Positions 17,166 through 27,166 of a stretch of DNA of 64,000 bases are shown here, piece after piece. The number at the start of each line of letters is the position of its first letter. The first letter of the stretch is position 1. The stretch comes from Brevibacterium sp. CCUG 69071 (GTDB taxonomy: Bacteria; Actinomycetota; Actinomycetes; Actinomycetales; Brevibacteriaceae), in contig NZ_PGFV01000005.1 of the NCBI RefSeq assembly GCF_021023135.1, positions 124,001 through 188,000 of the forward strand, in the 5' to 3' direction. Under the pieces are notes generated by a model. The model was not told the DNA's origin. It made no database searches and was given only the letters and a program-made list of their open reading frames with translations. Made by a program: the position numbers and the translations under genes.

Positions 17166-17606
17166 ATGGCACGACTACTCATTGCCGCGATCGTCCTGGC
17201 GGCAGCGGTGACACTGTACGGACTCTTCGATTGCCTGTTGCGCGATCGGGGTCTGGTCCGAGTCCTGCCCAAACCCGTGTGGGCGATCATCATCCTCGTC
17301 CTCCCCGTCCTCGGGTTCGTCCTGTGGTACATCTTCGGACGCGGTTCGGAGGACAAGCCCTCCCAGGCGCCGCGCCGCCGCGGACCGACCGCTCCTGACG
17401 ACGATGAGGACTACCTGCGCAAGGTCGATCGCGACGTCAAACTCGGCAAGCACGCCCCCGAGCCGCCCAAGTCCGAGGACACGAAGCCCTCATCCCCTGA
17501 GCCGCCGGTCACGGACGCCGACGACGCCTCGGGCGATACCGGTGAGCGTGACTCCAACACCGACGAGCACGGCTCGAAGGGCGAGGGCCGCGGCCACTCG
17601 AACTGA
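17166..17606 (+). CDS. PLDc_N-domain small membrane protein
   Basis: A 146-residue protein. The first 60 residues carry two membrane helices around LPKPVWAIIILVLPVLGFVLW, matching the 'phospholipase D nuclease N-terminal' (PLDc_N) module, which is a membrane hairpin and not a nuclease. The rest is a charged, disordered Asp/Glu/Ser/Pro-rich tail. The start ATG lies exactly six bases after TATCCT (17154-17159) without a ribosome site, so it is probably leaderless. A second stand-alone PLDc_N protein is at 63429. The function is unknown. Confidence 0.7.
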   Translation: MARLLIAAIVLAAAVTLYGLFDCLLRDRGLVRVLPKPVWAIIILVLPVLGFVLWYIFGRGSEDKPSQAPRRRGPTAPDDDEDYLRKVDRDVKLGKHAPEPPKSEDTKPSSPEPPVTDADDASGDTGERDSNTDEHGSKGEGRGHSN

Positions 17607-17663
17607 GCGCAGTCCCGCTCGAACCGACACTTCCGAGACGCTTCGGAGACAGTTCCGAACAGA

Positions 17664-17702
17664 AACAAGCCCGGATCGGCAATCAGCCGATCCGGGCTTG
17701 TT
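17664..17702. terminator. Strong bidirectional hairpin terminator
   Basis: A perfect 17-bp stem (arms 17664-17680 and 17686-17702) closes a five-base loop AATCA. It lies between the PLDc_N gene and the convergent ccsB gene and can serve both; the arm ends give a short A-rich/T-rich flank. I see no gene or other signal from 17703 to 17832. Confidence 0.85.
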
Positions 17703-17832
17703 GCATCTCTTCACGCCAGTCCCTCGCGCAATGGCCTGCCGCCGAGCAGAGGCAGAGTCCCGACCAGGCGGGTGAGCGTGGATGAGAGTGGCATCCTCCG
17801 CCGAAGGGCCGGTCGGCCCTACGGCCGTCGGC

Positions 17833-18852
17833 TCAGTCGAGGCCTGAGTACGAGTGCAGTCCGTTGAAGTAGACGTTGACGACGGTGAAGTTGAAGATCA
17901 CCGCGGCGATGCCGATGAGGTTGAGCACCGCCACCTTCGTCGGACCCCAGCCGCGCGTCGCACGGGCATGGAGGTAGGCGGCGTAGATGACCCAGACGAC
18001 GAAGGTCCAGATCTCCTTCGAATCCCAACCCCAGTAGCGGCTCCAGGCCACCTCGGCCCAGATGGCGCCGGCGATGAGGGTGAAGGTCCAGGTGATGAAG
18101 CCGACCGCGGCGATCGTGTAGGAGATCCGCTCGAGGTCGACGCTCGATGGCAGACGGTGCATGAACCGCAGCCACTTCGGGTCCTTCGTCTCATGCACGC
18201 TTTTCAGGATCTGGAACACCGCGAGGATCGCTGAGATGTAGAGCAGCGCGGTGGAGAGGATCGCGATCGGCACGTGGATGGCGATCCAGTACGAATCGAG
18301 GGCGGGGATGAGCTTGGCCGCCGGGGTGTAGAAGACCGTGATCGCCAGTCCCAGGCACAGGAGCACTCCCCCGGAGACGAAGGTGCCGAGGTAGCGGACG
18401 TCCTTCTTGATGTTGACGGTGAGGTAGACGAGCACGGTGATCGCGGTGGCGGTGAGCACATACTCCATCATGTTGCCCCACGGCACCCGCATCACGGACA
18501 GGGCGCGAGTGATCACCGCGGCGGCGTGGAGGAGGAACGCAAGCACGAGCAGGGAGGTGCCGATCCGGGCTCCCCGGCGACGTTTGGCCCGGCTCGTGGA
18601 GCTCGATGTGCTCGGGGCCGCCTCGTCGTCCTCGGTCTCCGGCGGATCGAGGACGGCCGTGGTGGCGGTCTTCCGATTCGTCCGGCGCACCGTCGAGACC
18701 TTGGCGGTCGCGGCCACCTTGTCCTGTGTGGTCTTGAGCTCTCGGCCGCCGAAGAGGTCGAAGGCAAAGAAGATCATGGCGACCGCATAGACGATCATCG
18801 CCGAGATGATCAGCTGGTTCGACCACATTGCGAGGTCAGTGTTGACGTCCAT
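17833..18852 (-). CDS. ccsB: Cytochrome c biogenesis protein CcsB/ResC (heme handling)
   Basis: Integral-membrane partner of ResB in system II cytochrome c maturation; it delivers heme to apocytochrome outside the cell. The 339 residues have about eight membrane segments and the tryptophan-rich heme motif of the family, here WGWDSKEIWTFVVW near residue 275. A charged, Ser/Thr-rich insert at about residues 60-95 is not membrane. A GGAGGA ribosome site precedes ATG 18852. It is the last gene of the minus-strand heme/cytochrome run, separated from resB by 138 bases that contain only a weak GTCGGC/GCCGAC dyad. Confidence 0.93.
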   Translation of the reverse strand: MDVNTDLAMWSNQLIISAMIVYAVAMIFFAFDLFGGRELKTTQDKVAATAKVSTVRRTNRKTATTAVLDPPETEDDEAAPSTSSSTSRAKRRRGARIGTSLLVLAFLLHAAAVITRALSVMRVPWGNMMEYVLTATAITVLVYLTVNIKKDVRYLGTFVSGGVLLCLGLAITVFYTPAAKLIPALDSYWIAIHVPIAILSTALLYISAILAVFQILKSVHETKDPKWLRFMHRLPSSVDLERISYTIAAVGFITWTFTLIAGAIWAEVAWSRYWGWDSKEIWTFVVWVIYAAYLHARATRGWGPTKVAVLNLIGIAAVIFNFTVVNVYFNGLHSYSGLD

Positions 18853-18990
18853 TCATCCTCCGCACCACGGGTGCTCTTCCATTGCGTCGTTCGGTTGCTG
18901 CATTCTCGGTCTGCCGCGTCGGCGGTCGCCGTGTCGCGATGGCCGACAACCGCACTCCGCGGCAATTCTACTCCGCGTAGTGGTGATAGC

Positions 18991-20694
18991 TCATCTTTTG
19001 CTCCGGCCGCGGGAATCGGTCGGGCTCTTCGGGGCGTCTCGGCCCTCCGCGTCATCCGGGTCGTCATCGTCATCGCGGAGGTCCGCGGCCAGGTCCGTGG
19101 CCGCACGTTCGACCATCGGATCCTCACCGCGGGCCAGTGCCGCCACCTCGACGGCGCCGTCCTTGATCCGCACCCACATGCGCCGCCGCGGAATGAACAG
19201 GGAGAGTCCGAGTCCGAGGAGGACGAAGATCGCACTGGCGAGCATGAGACCCTGCGTGGGGTCCTGGGAGATGTCGACGGCGATGTACTTCTTGACCCCG
19301 TCGAAGGTCACGGAACCGCCGTTGGGCAGCTTCTGCGTGTCGCCCTCGGACAGTTGGATGAGCAGCGGATTGCCCGAGGCGTCGGTCATCTCCGTCATGT
19401 TCTCCGCGTCGAGGGAGTACACGGACTGCGGGGTGCCGTTGTCGAGGCCGAGGTCGCCGGTGTACCCGCTCATCACGAGGTAGGGGTTGCGCAGCTCGGC
19501 GAAGCTCGAAACCAGCTCGCCGTCCTCGTTCTGCGTGGCCGTGGGCAGGAAGACTCCCACGAAGCCCATCTGCGTGCCGGCGGCATCGGGGACCTTGATG
19601 ACGCCCTCCGAGGTGTAGCCCGGGTCTCCGCCGTCGGGGATGAACACCTGCGGACCGGACTGGACGATATCGCCCTTGGCATCGCGGACCGTGATCTCCG
19701 GGGCGTAGCCGTTGCCGGTCAGGTACACCCCGGTGCTGCCGACGCGGACGGGTTCGTTGACGCGCAGGACATGCGATTCGGACTTCCCGTCGGCGGTCGC
19801 GGTGACCTTCGCATCGAACGTCCGCGGCTGACCGAACTGATTGCCCGCCGCGCGGTCGTCGAAGGTCGAGGTGAAGCTGTCGAGCTTGAGCCGGAAGTCG
19901 GGCAGATTGTCGGCATCGTAGTAGGAGCCCGGTTCGAAGGAATCGTAGGCGACGAGCGAGTTCGTGAAGGTGTCGCCTTCGACGAGGATGCGCTGGCCCT
20001 GGTAGCCGAACAGAGACCCGATCGCCATGGTCAGCGTGGCCACGAGCAGGGCGATGTGGAACACGAGGTTGCCGGTCTCACGCAGGTACCCGCGTTCGGC
20101 GGCGATGTGGTCGGAATGACGCGAAGTGCGGTAGCCGAGCTTCTTCAGCCGCGCCTGCGCGGTGTCGAGGAAGGCTTCGTCGGCCGCGGCCCGGTCCCCG
20201 GACCCGTCCTCATCCCTCGCCGAGGTGAACGCCACGTATCCGGGCATCCGCCCCAACCGCCTCGGCGCCTTGGGAGGTGCCGAGCGCATCGCCTTCCAAT
20301 GCTGGGCGGAGCGCGGGATGACACAGCCGATGAGCGAGATCATCAGGAGCAGGTAGATCGCGGAGAACCAGATCGATGAGTACACATCGAACATCTGGAT
20401 GGTGTCGAGGAACTCGCCCCAGGCCCCGTTGTTCTCGAGGAAGGTGTTGACTCGGCCCGGGTCCTGGATCCGCTGCGGCAGCAGGGAGCCGGGAATCGCG
20501 GCGAGGGCGAGGATGAGCAGGAGGATGAGTGCCACACGCATCGTCGTCAGCTGTCGCCACGCCCACCGGCACATGCCGATGAATCCGAGCTGCGGCTGAG
20601 TCACGTTCGTCTTCGCGGCGCCTGACTTCGCCTTCGCGGCCTTCGCCTCGGCGGACTTCTTCTTCCCGTTCGACGGTTTGGTTCGCTCCGTCAC
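18991..20694 (-). CDS. resB: Cytochrome c biogenesis protein ResB
   Basis: A 567-residue ResB-family membrane protein that works with CcsB to move heme and hold apocytochrome c. After a Lys/Ala-rich N-terminus come membrane segments near residues 50-70, 110-130 and 205-225, a large extracytoplasmic domain, and a last helix (GLMLASAIFVLLGLGLSLFI) before a charged tail with Asp/Glu runs. I place the start at GTG 20694, which shares one base with the ccdA stop (TAGTG); any longer reading is antisense-like sequence inside ccdA. The order resA-like, ccdA, resB, ccsB is the classic system II set. Confidence 0.92.
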   Translation of the reverse strand: MTERTKPSNGKKKSAEAKAAKAKSGAAKTNVTQPQLGFIGMCRWAWRQLTTMRVALILLLILALAAIPGSLLPQRIQDPGRVNTFLENNGAWGEFLDTIQMFDVYSSIWFSAIYLLLMISLIGCVIPRSAQHWKAMRSAPPKAPRRLGRMPGYVAFTSARDEDGSGDRAAADEAFLDTAQARLKKLGYRTSRHSDHIAAERGYLRETGNLVFHIALLVATLTMAIGSLFGYQGQRILVEGDTFTNSLVAYDSFEPGSYYDADNLPDFRLKLDSFTSTFDDRAAGNQFGQPRTFDAKVTATADGKSESHVLRVNEPVRVGSTGVYLTGNGYAPEITVRDAKGDIVQSGPQVFIPDGGDPGYTSEGVIKVPDAAGTQMGFVGVFLPTATQNEDGELVSSFAELRNPYLVMSGYTGDLGLDNGTPQSVYSLDAENMTEMTDASGNPLLIQLSEGDTQKLPNGGSVTFDGVKKYIAVDISQDPTQGLMLASAIFVLLGLGLSLFIPRRRMWVRIKDGAVEVAALARGEDPMVERAATDLAADLRDDDDDPDDAEGRDAPKSPTDSRGRSKR

Positions 20695-21458
20695 TAGATC
20701 ACCACTTCGAATCCATAGATCAGTCCCTGCAGGTTCGTCATCCACAGGTTCCAGAGTCCGCTGACCATGACCAGGCCGAGGACGATGAGCAGGATGCCAC
20801 CGACCCGCACGATCGTCGTCTGGTGCCTGCGCACCCAGGTCAGGCGGCCCGCGCCCTTGTGGATCGCGATGGCCAGGAGGATGAAGGGAATGCCGAGTCC
20901 CAGGCAGTAGACGAAGGCCAGCAGCGTCCCGCGCCAGATCGAGCCGTCGCCGCCGAAGCCGACGGACATCGCCAACACCGCGGACAGGGTCGGTCCCACG
21001 CAGGGAGCCCAGCCGAGGGCGAAGGTGGCACCGAGGACGGGGGCACCCCAGAGTCCGGCCTTGGGTCTGGCCTGGATCCGGTGCTCTCTCTGCAGCAGGC
21101 CGAAGCCGCCCATGAACACGAAGCCGGCGATGATGACGACGGCGCCGAGGATGCGGATGAGCACTCCCTGCCACTGGGAGAACACCGCACCCAGGGCCGA
21201 GAATCCGGTACCCAGGGCCACGTAGACGACGGTGAAGCCGAGGACGAAGAGGGCGATGCCGACGACGACCTTCCACGTCTGCTTGTCCTTGAGCGAGGAG
21301 CCGGAGAGTCCGGTGACATAGCCGACGTAGCCGGGGACGAGCGGCAGCACGCAGGGCGAGACGAAGGACACCACACCCGCAAGGGCGGCCGCGCCCGCGG
21401 CGAGGAGCAGCGGGCCGGTGAGAACCGTCTGGGCGAAGTCCGCCCCGATCCCACTCAC
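20694..21458 (-). CDS. ccdA: Cytochrome c biogenesis thiol-disulfide carrier CcdA
   Basis: A 254-residue polytopic membrane protein of the CcdA/DsbD family that passes reducing equivalents from cytoplasmic thioredoxin to the extracytoplasmic ResA-like protein. The paired redox cysteines are visible in FVSPCVLPLVPGYVGY near residue 36 and LGWAPCVGPTLSAVLA near residue 150. About six membrane helices are present. It overlaps the upstream thioredoxin-like gene by four bases and the resB start by one base, so all three are translationally coupled. Confidence 0.94.
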   Translation of the reverse strand: MSGIGADFAQTVLTGPLLLAAGAAALAGVVSFVSPCVLPLVPGYVGYVTGLSGSSLKDKQTWKVVVGIALFVLGFTVVYVALGTGFSALGAVFSQWQGVLIRILGAVVIIAGFVFMGGFGLLQREHRIQARPKAGLWGAPVLGATFALGWAPCVGPTLSAVLAMSVGFGGDGSIWRGTLLAFVYCLGLGIPFILLAIAIHKGAGRLTWVRRHQTTIVRVGGILLIVLGLVMVSGLWNLWMTNLQGLIYGFEVVI

Positions 21459-22051
21459 TCGGCCTGCACGTCCTCGATGAGTCCCTTCAGCGTCGAGGCG
21501 TCCACCTCGCCGACGACCCGGGCCGCGGCCCGCCCTTCGGCGTCGAGGACCACGGTCGACGGCGTGGCCTGCGGAGGAAGCACGCCCGAGAGCAGGGCGA
21601 CCATGTCACCGTCGGTGTCGAGCATGTTCGCGTAGGGCACCTGGTAGTTGGAGATGAACGCATTCGCCGCGGCTTCCTGGTCGCGGACGTTGACGCCGAT
21701 GAACTGCACCTTGTCACCGAATCCCTCGGACACGGATTTCAGGTCCGGAGCTTCCTTCCGGCAGGGCGGGCAGGCCGCGTACCAGAGGTTGATGACCACG
21801 GGGGTGGGGCGGAGCTCGGCCAGGGACATCGACGTGCCGTCGAGGGTCTCGAACTCGAGTTCCAGCGGCTCACCGCGATCCTTGACCGCGACCTGGGAGA
21901 CGACTCCGGAACCGGAGACGTAGCCCTGGTCGGATCCGGCCTGATCGGCCAGCTCATCGTTCTCGCTGCAGGCGTTGAGCACCACGGCGGTGCCCGCGAT
22001 CAGTCCCGTCAGCAGAGCGCGTCGGTTGAGCGGATTGGGCCCTCCACTCAT
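21455..22051 (-). CDS. ResA/TlpA-like membrane-anchored thioredoxin
   Basis: A 198-residue lipoprotein-type thioredoxin. The N-terminus RRALLTGLIAGTAVVLNAC ends in a lipobox-like LNAC, so the protein is probably lipid-anchored outside the membrane. The redox motif CPPC is in NLWYAACPPCRKEAP at about residue 93, followed by the TlpA-type cis-proline region (PPQATPSTVVLD). Its likely job is to keep the CXXCH cysteines of apocytochrome c reduced, with electrons from CcdA. It overlaps both the phosphatase gene and ccdA by four bases. Confidence 0.9.
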   Translation of the reverse strand: MSGGPNPLNRRALLTGLIAGTAVVLNACSENDELADQAGSDQGYVSGSGVVSQVAVKDRGEPLELEFETLDGTSMSLAELRPTPVVINLWYAACPPCRKEAPDLKSVSEGFGDKVQFIGVNVRDQEAAANAFISNYQVPYANMLDTDGDMVALLSGVLPPQATPSTVVLDAEGRAAARVVGEVDASTLKGLIEDVQAE

Positions 22052-22689
22052 GCTCCTGCCACCGCTTGACCGGGCTGCAGATCTGCACAGATGCTCTCGT
22101 AACTCACGGATACAAGTGTGGCCGAATCGAATGTGAAACTCGTGATAGAAGCCAGGTCACACTCCCGCTTCCGCGGGTCGTGGACGAGCGAACGGGACTC
22201 CCCCGCCAGACGCGACATCCAGATCGGCAGCTGGTGAGAGACGATGACGCCTTCGGCTTCGGGCCCGTACCCGGCCAGCTTCGCCCGCAGGCTGGCCATG
22301 GCCGCCTGCATGCGCAGCACGATCTGCTTGTACGGCTCACCCCAGGACGGAGTCAGCGGGTTGTACAGGCGCACGAGGTTGCGCGGTTCGGCGAGCCTGC
22401 GGGGGCCCAGCTTCTGCCCCTCGAAGGAGTTCGCGGCCTCGATGACCCGGTCGTCGGTGTGTACCGGCAGACCCAGCTTCTCGTGCAGCGGCGCGATCGT
22501 CTGTTGGGCACGCAGCAGCGGTGAGGCCACGAGCAATGCGGGGCGGGTCGAGGCAGCGGCGAAGTGGTCACCGACCCGGCGGGCCATCTCGTGTCCGCGT
22601 TCGGTCAGCCCGAAGTTCGGCAGCCGACCGTAGAGGATGCCCTCCGGGTTGTCGACCTCGCCGTGGCGGACCAGGTGGATGACCGTCAT
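22048..22689 (-). CDS. Histidine phosphatase family protein
   Basis: A 213-residue phosphoglycerate-mutase-fold protein. The catalytic motif [12 protein letters not shown] is at the N-terminus, with His at about residue 8. The phosphate-site residues [11 protein letters not shown] and the later VSHQLPI histidine are present. Such phosphatases act on diverse small molecules or proteins, and the substrate cannot be inferred. The gene is embedded between hemL and the ResA-like gene with four-base overlaps on both sides, a placement conserved in many actinobacteria that suggests a role linked to heme or cytochrome assembly, unproven. Confidence 0.88.
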   Translation of the reverse strand: MTVIHLVRHGEVDNPEGILYGRLPNFGLTERGHEMARRVGDHFAAASTRPALLVASPLLRAQQTIAPLHEKLGLPVHTDDRVIEAANSFEGQKLGPRRLAEPRNLVRLYNPLTPSWGEPYKQIVLRMQAAMASLRAKLAGYGPEAEGVIVSHQLPIWMSRLAGESRSLVHDPRKRECDLASITSFTFDSATLVSVSYESICADLQPGQAVAGA

Positions 22690-24023
22690 GCCGTGGCCTC
22701 GTCCGGCACTGCGGCCGCGGCCTTGGCGGCGGCGGGCAGGGCGGCGATGATCCGCTCGAGGATCTCATCGGTGTGGGCGTAGGAGAGGAACCAGGCCTCG
22801 AAGGCGCTCGGCGGCATGTGGATGCCGGCGTCGAGCATCGCATTGAAGAACGCCGAGTAGCGTGCGACGTTCTGCGAGCGTGCGTCGGTGTAGTCGACGA
22901 CCTCACGGTCGGTAAAGAAGACCGAGAACATCGAATTCGCCGACTGGATGACGTGGGCGACGCCTTCGGCCTCGAGGCTCGCTGCGACCGCGGGGCGCAG
23001 GATGTCCGCGGCGCGGGCGATGTGGCTGTAGACGTCGAGTTCGGTCGTGAGCTTCAGCGTCGTCAGTCCGGCCGCCGTGGCCACGGGGTTCCCGGATAGG
23101 GTTCCCGCCTGGTAGACGGGACCGGAGGGAGCGAGGTGGGCCATGACATCGGCGCGACCGCCGAAGGCCGCCGCGGGGAAGCCGCCGCCCATCACCTTGC
23201 CGAAGGTGAACAGGTCGGCCGGACCCTCCGGGTACCCCAGCGACTCCGCTTCGAAGCCGTACCAGCCTGCGGCGGAGACGCGGAACCCGGTCATCACCTC
23301 GTCGCTGATCATCAGCGCGCCGTGCGCCTTCGTCAGCTTTCGGATGGTGTTCGTGAAGCCCTCGCGCGGCGGCACGACGCCCATGTTGCCGGGGCTGGCC
23401 TCGGTGATCACACAGGCGATGTCCGCTCCGTGTTCGGCGAAGACGGCCTCGAGTCCGGCGGCATCGTTGTAGTCGACGACGATCGTGTCCTGCGCCTGGG
23501 CTCCGGTCACTCCGGGGGTGTCAGGCAGGGAGAAGGTCGCCAGGCCGGATCCGGCCTGGGCGAGCAGGGAGTCGACGTGTCCGTGGTAGCAGCCGGCGAA
23601 CTTCACGACCTTGGACCGGCCGGTGTATCCCCTGGCCAGACGGATGGCCGACATCGTCGCCTCGGTGCCCGAGGAGACCAGGCGCACCTGGTCGACGGGG
23701 TCGACGCGGGCGACGATCTCCTCGGCGAGTTCGACCTCACCGGTCGAGGGTGTGCCGAAGGAGAAGCCCTTGACGGCGGCCTCCTGGACGGCGGCGAGCA
23801 CCTCGGGGCGGGAGTGGCCCATGATCATCGGCCCCCAGGAGCCGATGAGGTCGATGTAGTCGTTGCCGTCGGCATCGCGCAGCCAGGCCCCGGTCGCCGA
23901 GGTGATGAAGCGCGGGGTGCCGCCGACGGCTTTGAAGGCCCTCACCGGGGAGTTCACTCCGCCGGGGATGACGTGTTCGGCCCGGGTGAACAGGGCCGCC
24001 GAGTTCGCTGTCTGTGCTGTCAT
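22686..24023 (-). CDS. hemL: Glutamate-1-semialdehyde 2,1-aminomutase
   Basis: PLP-dependent enzyme that makes 5-aminolevulinate from glutamate-1-semialdehyde, completing the C5 route begun by HemA. The 445 residues include [14 protein letters not shown] near the N-terminus, the cofactor-site [11 protein letters not shown], and the Schiff-base lysine in [18 protein letters not shown]. The start at ATG 24023 is fixed by an AGGAGA ribosome site. It lies 47 bases after the MarR-type gene and overlaps the phosphatase by four bases. The presence of hemA and hemL together shows the organism uses the tRNA-dependent route. Confidence 0.96.
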   Translation of the reverse strand: MTAQTANSAALFTRAEHVIPGGVNSPVRAFKAVGGTPRFITSATGAWLRDADGNDYIDLIGSWGPMIMGHSRPEVLAAVQEAAVKGFSFGTPSTGEVELAEEIVARVDPVDQVRLVSSGTEATMSAIRLARGYTGRSKVVKFAGCYHGHVDSLLAQAGSGLATFSLPDTPGVTGAQAQDTIVVDYNDAAGLEAVFAEHGADIACVITEASPGNMGVVPPREGFTNTIRKLTKAHGALMISDEVMTGFRVSAAGWYGFEAESLGYPEGPADLFTFGKVMGGGFPAAAFGGRADVMAHLAPSGPVYQAGTLSGNPVATAAGLTTLKLTTELDVYSHIARAADILRPAVAASLEAEGVAHVIQSANSMFSVFFTDREVVDYTDARSQNVARYSAFFNAMLDAGIHMPPSAFEAWFLSYAHTDEILERIIAALPAAAKAAAAVPDEATA

Positions 24024-24070
24024 GGGTTCTCCTGATTGTCTCGCCGGGGTCAGGGTCGGGCTGGACGGGG

Positions 24071-24556
24071 TCAGTCGCAGGGGTGGCTCGGGTCGGCGTC
24101 GATATCGCGCATGTGCGCGGTGACCTTGGTGAAGATCCGCCCCAGAACGGCCATCTCCTCGGGATCGAGCAGATCGACGAGGTGCTCGCGGACTCCGGTG
24201 ACGTGGGTCGGGGCGGCTGCGGTGAGCAGCTCCCATCCGGCCTCGGTCATCCGGCAGTTCACGCCGCGTCCGTCCTCGGGGATCGCGAAGCGCTCCAGCA
24301 GGCCCTTCTTCTCCATCCTGGCCACACTGTGGGTCAGCCGCGACCGCGACATCGTCGTGTCGCTGGCCAGCAGCGCCATCCGCATCGTCCGGTCCTCGTG
24401 TTCGCTCAGCCGCACAAGGATCTCGTACTCGGGCATGCCGATGCCGTGCTCCTCGCGGATCTCCTTGTCCAGCTGCGCGGTGAGCAGCTGGTGTCCGGTG
24501 AGGAAGCTCCTCCAGGACTTCTGGTCGACGGTGCTCAGCCAGCGGGTCTCGCTCAT
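24071..24556 (-). CDS. MarR-family transcriptional regulator inside the heme operon
   Basis: A 161-residue winged-helix protein of the MarR family. The core is visible as [20 protein letters not shown], then [20 protein letters not shown] (recognition helix), then the wing [14 protein letters not shown] with the family's DGRG turn. MarR proteins are dimeric and usually release DNA on binding a small ligand or on oxidation; a cysteine follows the DGRG turn. The start overlaps the hemB stop (ATGA), and hemL follows after 47 bases. It therefore lies within the heme genes and may control them or respond to a pathway intermediate. The target is unknown. Confidence 0.88.
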   Translation of the reverse strand: MSETRWLSTVDQKSWRSFLTGHQLLTAQLDKEIREEHGIGMPEYEILVRLSEHEDRTMRMALLASDTTMSRSRLTHSVARMEKKGLLERFAIPEDGRGVNCRMTEAGWELLTAAAPTHVTGVREHLVDLLDPEEMAVLGRIFTKVTAHMRDIDADPSHPCD

Positions 24557-25545
24557 GGCTTCGGTCCGTTCAGGCCCTGGGCGACCTCGGTCGCCCAGTA
24601 GGTCAGAATCGCGTCGGCGCCGGCACGTTTGAAGGCGATGAGTGATTCCTCGATCGCCCGTTCGCGGTCGATGGCGCCGGCGGCGGCCGCGAATTCGATC
24701 ATCGCGTACTCCCCCGACACCTGGTAGGTCCAGACCGGCACGAGCGACTCGCGGGCGACCTCGGCGAGGACATCGAGGTAGGGCAGTCCGGGCTTGACCA
24801 TGACCACATCGGCGCCTTCGGCGAGGTCGAGGCTGAGTTCGCGCATCGCCTCGCGTCCATTCGCGGGATCCTGCTGGTAGGTCTTGCGGTCGCCCTGGAG
24901 TTCGGAGTCCACGGCCTCCCGGAAGGGACCGTAGAAGGCCGAGGCGTATTTCGCGGTGTAGCCCATGATCACGGTGTCGGAGAATCCGGCCTCGTCGAGG
25001 GCTTCGCGGCAGACCGCGACCTGGCCGTCCATCATCCCCGAGAGTCCGAGGACCTGGGCACCGGCGCGAGCTTGGGCCACGGCCATCGCGGCGTAGCGGG
25101 ACAGGGTGGCGTCGTTGTCGACACCGCCGGCGGAGTCGAGGACTCCGCAGTGTCCGTGGGAGGTAAATTCGTCGAGGCAGAGGTCGGCCATGACCACGGT
25201 GTCCTCGCCGAGGTGCTCGGCCAGAAGGCCCAGAGCGCGGTTGAGGATGCCATCGGGGGCATCGGCCTGGGATCCGATCTCGTCCTTGTGCTCGGGGATG
25301 CCGAAGAGCATGAGGCCCCCGACCCCGGCGTCCACGGCCTCACGGGCGGCCTCGAGCAGACTCTCCAGCGTGTGCTGCATGACGCCGGGCATCCCGCCCA
25401 GCGTCACGGGCTCGTTCAGTCCCTCTTTGACGAACATCGGCAGGATCAGCTCGGCGGGGTGCAGCCTGACCTCGGAGACGAGGCGGCGCAGGGCCGGGGT
25501 GGTGCGCAGGCGGCGGGGGCGGACGGTTCCGGGTACCAGGGACAT
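24553..25545 (-). CDS. hemB: Delta-aminolevulinic acid dehydratase (porphobilinogen synthase)
   Basis: Condenses two 5-aminolevulinate molecules into porphobilinogen. The 330 residues carry the family motifs: the metal-site segment [15 protein letters not shown], the first lysine region [16 protein letters not shown] and the Schiff-base lysine in [12 protein letters not shown]. The metal loop has an Asp where zinc-type enzymes have a Cys, suggesting partial or full reliance on magnesium. The start at ATG 25545 ([12 protein letters not shown]) has an AGAAGG ribosome site inside the end of hemD; longer readings overlap hemD. Confidence 0.95.
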   Translation of the reverse strand: MSLVPGTVRPRRLRTTPALRRLVSEVRLHPAELILPMFVKEGLNEPVTLGGMPGVMQHTLESLLEAAREAVDAGVGGLMLFGIPEHKDEIGSQADAPDGILNRALGLLAEHLGEDTVVMADLCLDEFTSHGHCGVLDSAGGVDNDATLSRYAAMAVAQARAGAQVLGLSGMMDGQVAVCREALDEAGFSDTVIMGYTAKYASAFYGPFREAVDSELQGDRKTYQQDPANGREAMRELSLDLAEGADVVMVKPGLPYLDVLAEVARESLVPVWTYQVSGEYAMIEFAAAAGAIDRERAIEESLIAFKRAGADAILTYWATEVAQGLNGPKP

Positions 25546-25546
25546 C

Positions 25547-27166
25547 TCAGGCCTTCTTTCTGCGGCGTGTCTGACTGGGCCGGCTCGGGGTCGTCCCGGC
25601 GGCCAGGTCCTCCTGCCGCTTCGCGAGTGCATAGTCGACGAGTCCGTCGATGAGTGAGGTGAGGTTGGCTTCCTCGGCCAGCACGTCGACGCGCAGTCCG
25701 TGCTCGGCTGCGGTGTTGGCCGTGGCCGGGCCGATGCAGCAGATCACCGAGCTCGGCGCCGGTTTGCCGGCGATGCCGACGAGGTTGCGCACCGTCGAGG
25801 AGGAAGTGAAGAGGAAGGCGTCGAAGTCGCCGGCCTTGATGGCCTCGCGGATCGGTGCCGGCGGCGGAGAGGCCCGGACGGTGCGATAGGCGGTGACGTC
25901 GTCGGGGTCCCAGCCCTTCTCGAGCAGTCCGGACACGAGCACTTCGGTGGCGATGTCGGCGCGCGGCAGCAGCACCGTGTTCATCGGATCGAGGTCTTCG
26001 ACGTGCTCGGGCCAAGAGGCGGCAAGGCCTCGGGCCGAGTGTTCGCCCTCGGGCACGAGGTCGGGGGTGATGCCCCAGTCCGTGAGCGCGGCGGCGGTGC
26101 GCCCGCCGACCGCTGCGACCTTGACCCCGGCGAGGGCACGGGAGTCGAGCCCGAAGTCCTCGAACCACATCCGCACGGCCCGCACAGCGTTGACCGAGGT
26201 GAATCCCACCCATTCGTAGGAGCCGTCGACGAGCCCGCGGATGGCCTTCTCCATCTGCGTCGGGGTCCGCGGGGGCTGGACGGCGATCGTCGGCACGACG
26301 GTGCCGACGGCACCCAACTCTCCGAGCGCCTCGGCGGTGGAGGTGCCCTGTTCCTTGGTCCGCGGGATGAGGACCTGCCAGCCGAAGAGCGGCTTGGACT
26401 CGAACCAGCCGAGTTCGTCCCGCGAATCCACACCTTGTCCCATGATGACCACCATACGGTCCGAACCGCTGTGGACCATCGTCAGGGCCTGGCGGAGGGT
26501 GGTTTCGATGCTCGTCTGCTCGGTCGTGGAGACGTCCCAGCCCAGCAGCACCGTCGTCTCCTCGTCCCAGCCGTCGTCGAGCAGGGCGCGGATGGCCTGC
26601 TCGTGTCCGGCGGCGGAACCCGTGAGGACGTGTGTGGTGTTGCGGTGGCGGGAGACATCGACGTGGGTCTGCGGTCCGGCTTCGATGAAGCGGACTGAGC
26701 GGACCCGGTTCGTCGTCAGCGCGGTGCCGGTGAAGGCCGCGGTCGACGCGGACAGGCCCACACCCGGGACGATCTCGACCTCGACCTCGGCCTTGCGGCA
26801 CACGACAGCCTCGGCGGTGGTCGTGGTGAAGATGATGCCGTCGTCGTTGCTCAGCCGGACCACGGTCTTGTCGGGGCGGGCGAGCTCGGCGAGCTTGCGC
26901 CCGCGGGTCGAGGCCGTGGCGCCGAGGGAGGAGGCCTCGATGAGTTCGGCGGCCTGGGGGACGTAGGCGGTGACGATCTCCGAATGCACATCGGTGTCGT
27001 AGACGACGAGTTCGGCATCGGCGAGGATGTCGGCCCCGCGCATGGTCATCAGTCCGGCTTCGCCGGGCCCGCTGCCGATGAAGACGACGCGCGGTGCCTC
27101 GGGCAGCAGCCGGCGCGGCTGCACCTGTCCCGTCTGGCTCGAATTCGCTCCGGCGTCGCTCGTCAT
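25547..27166 (-). CDS. hemD: Fused tetrapyrrole-methylase-like / uroporphyrinogen-III synthase
   Basis: A 539-residue two-domain protein. The N-terminal half (about 25-270) has the tetrapyrrole methylase fold: [20 protein letters not shown], then [18 protein letters not shown]. The C-terminal half (about 285-520) is the HEM4 domain that cyclises hydroxymethylbilane to uroporphyrinogen III ([34 protein letters not shown]). In the methylase half the usual R-L-K-G-G-D-P-F-V-F-G-R loop is replaced by [17 protein letters not shown], so methylation may be weak or lost. The ATG overlaps the end of the hemA-hemC gene (ATGA). Such fusions are known in actinobacteria. Confidence 0.9.
   Translation of the reverse strand: MTSDAGANSSQTGQVQPRRLLPEAPRVVFIGSGPGEAGLMTMRGADILADAELVVYDTDVHSEIVTAYVPQAAELIEASSLGATASTRGRKLAELARPDKTVVRLSNDDGIIFTTTTAEAVVCRKAEVEVEIVPGVGLSASTAAFTGTALTTNRVRSVRFIEAGPQTHVDVSRHRNTTHVLTGSAAGHEQAIRALLDDGWDEETTVLLGWDVSTTEQTSIETTLRQALTMVHSGSDRMVVIMGQGVDSRDELGWFESKPLFGWQVLIPRTKEQGTSTAEALGELGAVGTVVPTIAVQPPRTPTQMEKAIRGLVDGSYEWVGFTSVNAVRAVRMWFEDFGLDSRALAGVKVAAVGGRTAAALTDWGITPDLVPEGEHSARGLAASWPEHVEDLDPMNTVLLPRADIATEVLVSGLLEKGWDPDDVTAYRTVRASPPPAPIREAIKAGDFDAFLFTSSSTVRNLVGIAGKPAPSSVICCIGPATANTAAEHGLRVDVLAEEANLTSLIDGLVDYALAKRQEDLAAGTTPSRPSQTRRRKKA

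Noticed and set aside
18274-20379. 701-codon plus-strand frame opposite ccsB and resB
   Set aside because: It is a shadow of two well-supported membrane protein genes. Such long antisense frames are expected at this GC content.
22686-24236. Upstream extension of hemL to 24236
   Set aside because: The extra residues are Arg/Pro-rich and lie antisense-like within the MarR gene region. AGGAGA before ATG 24023 fixes the start.
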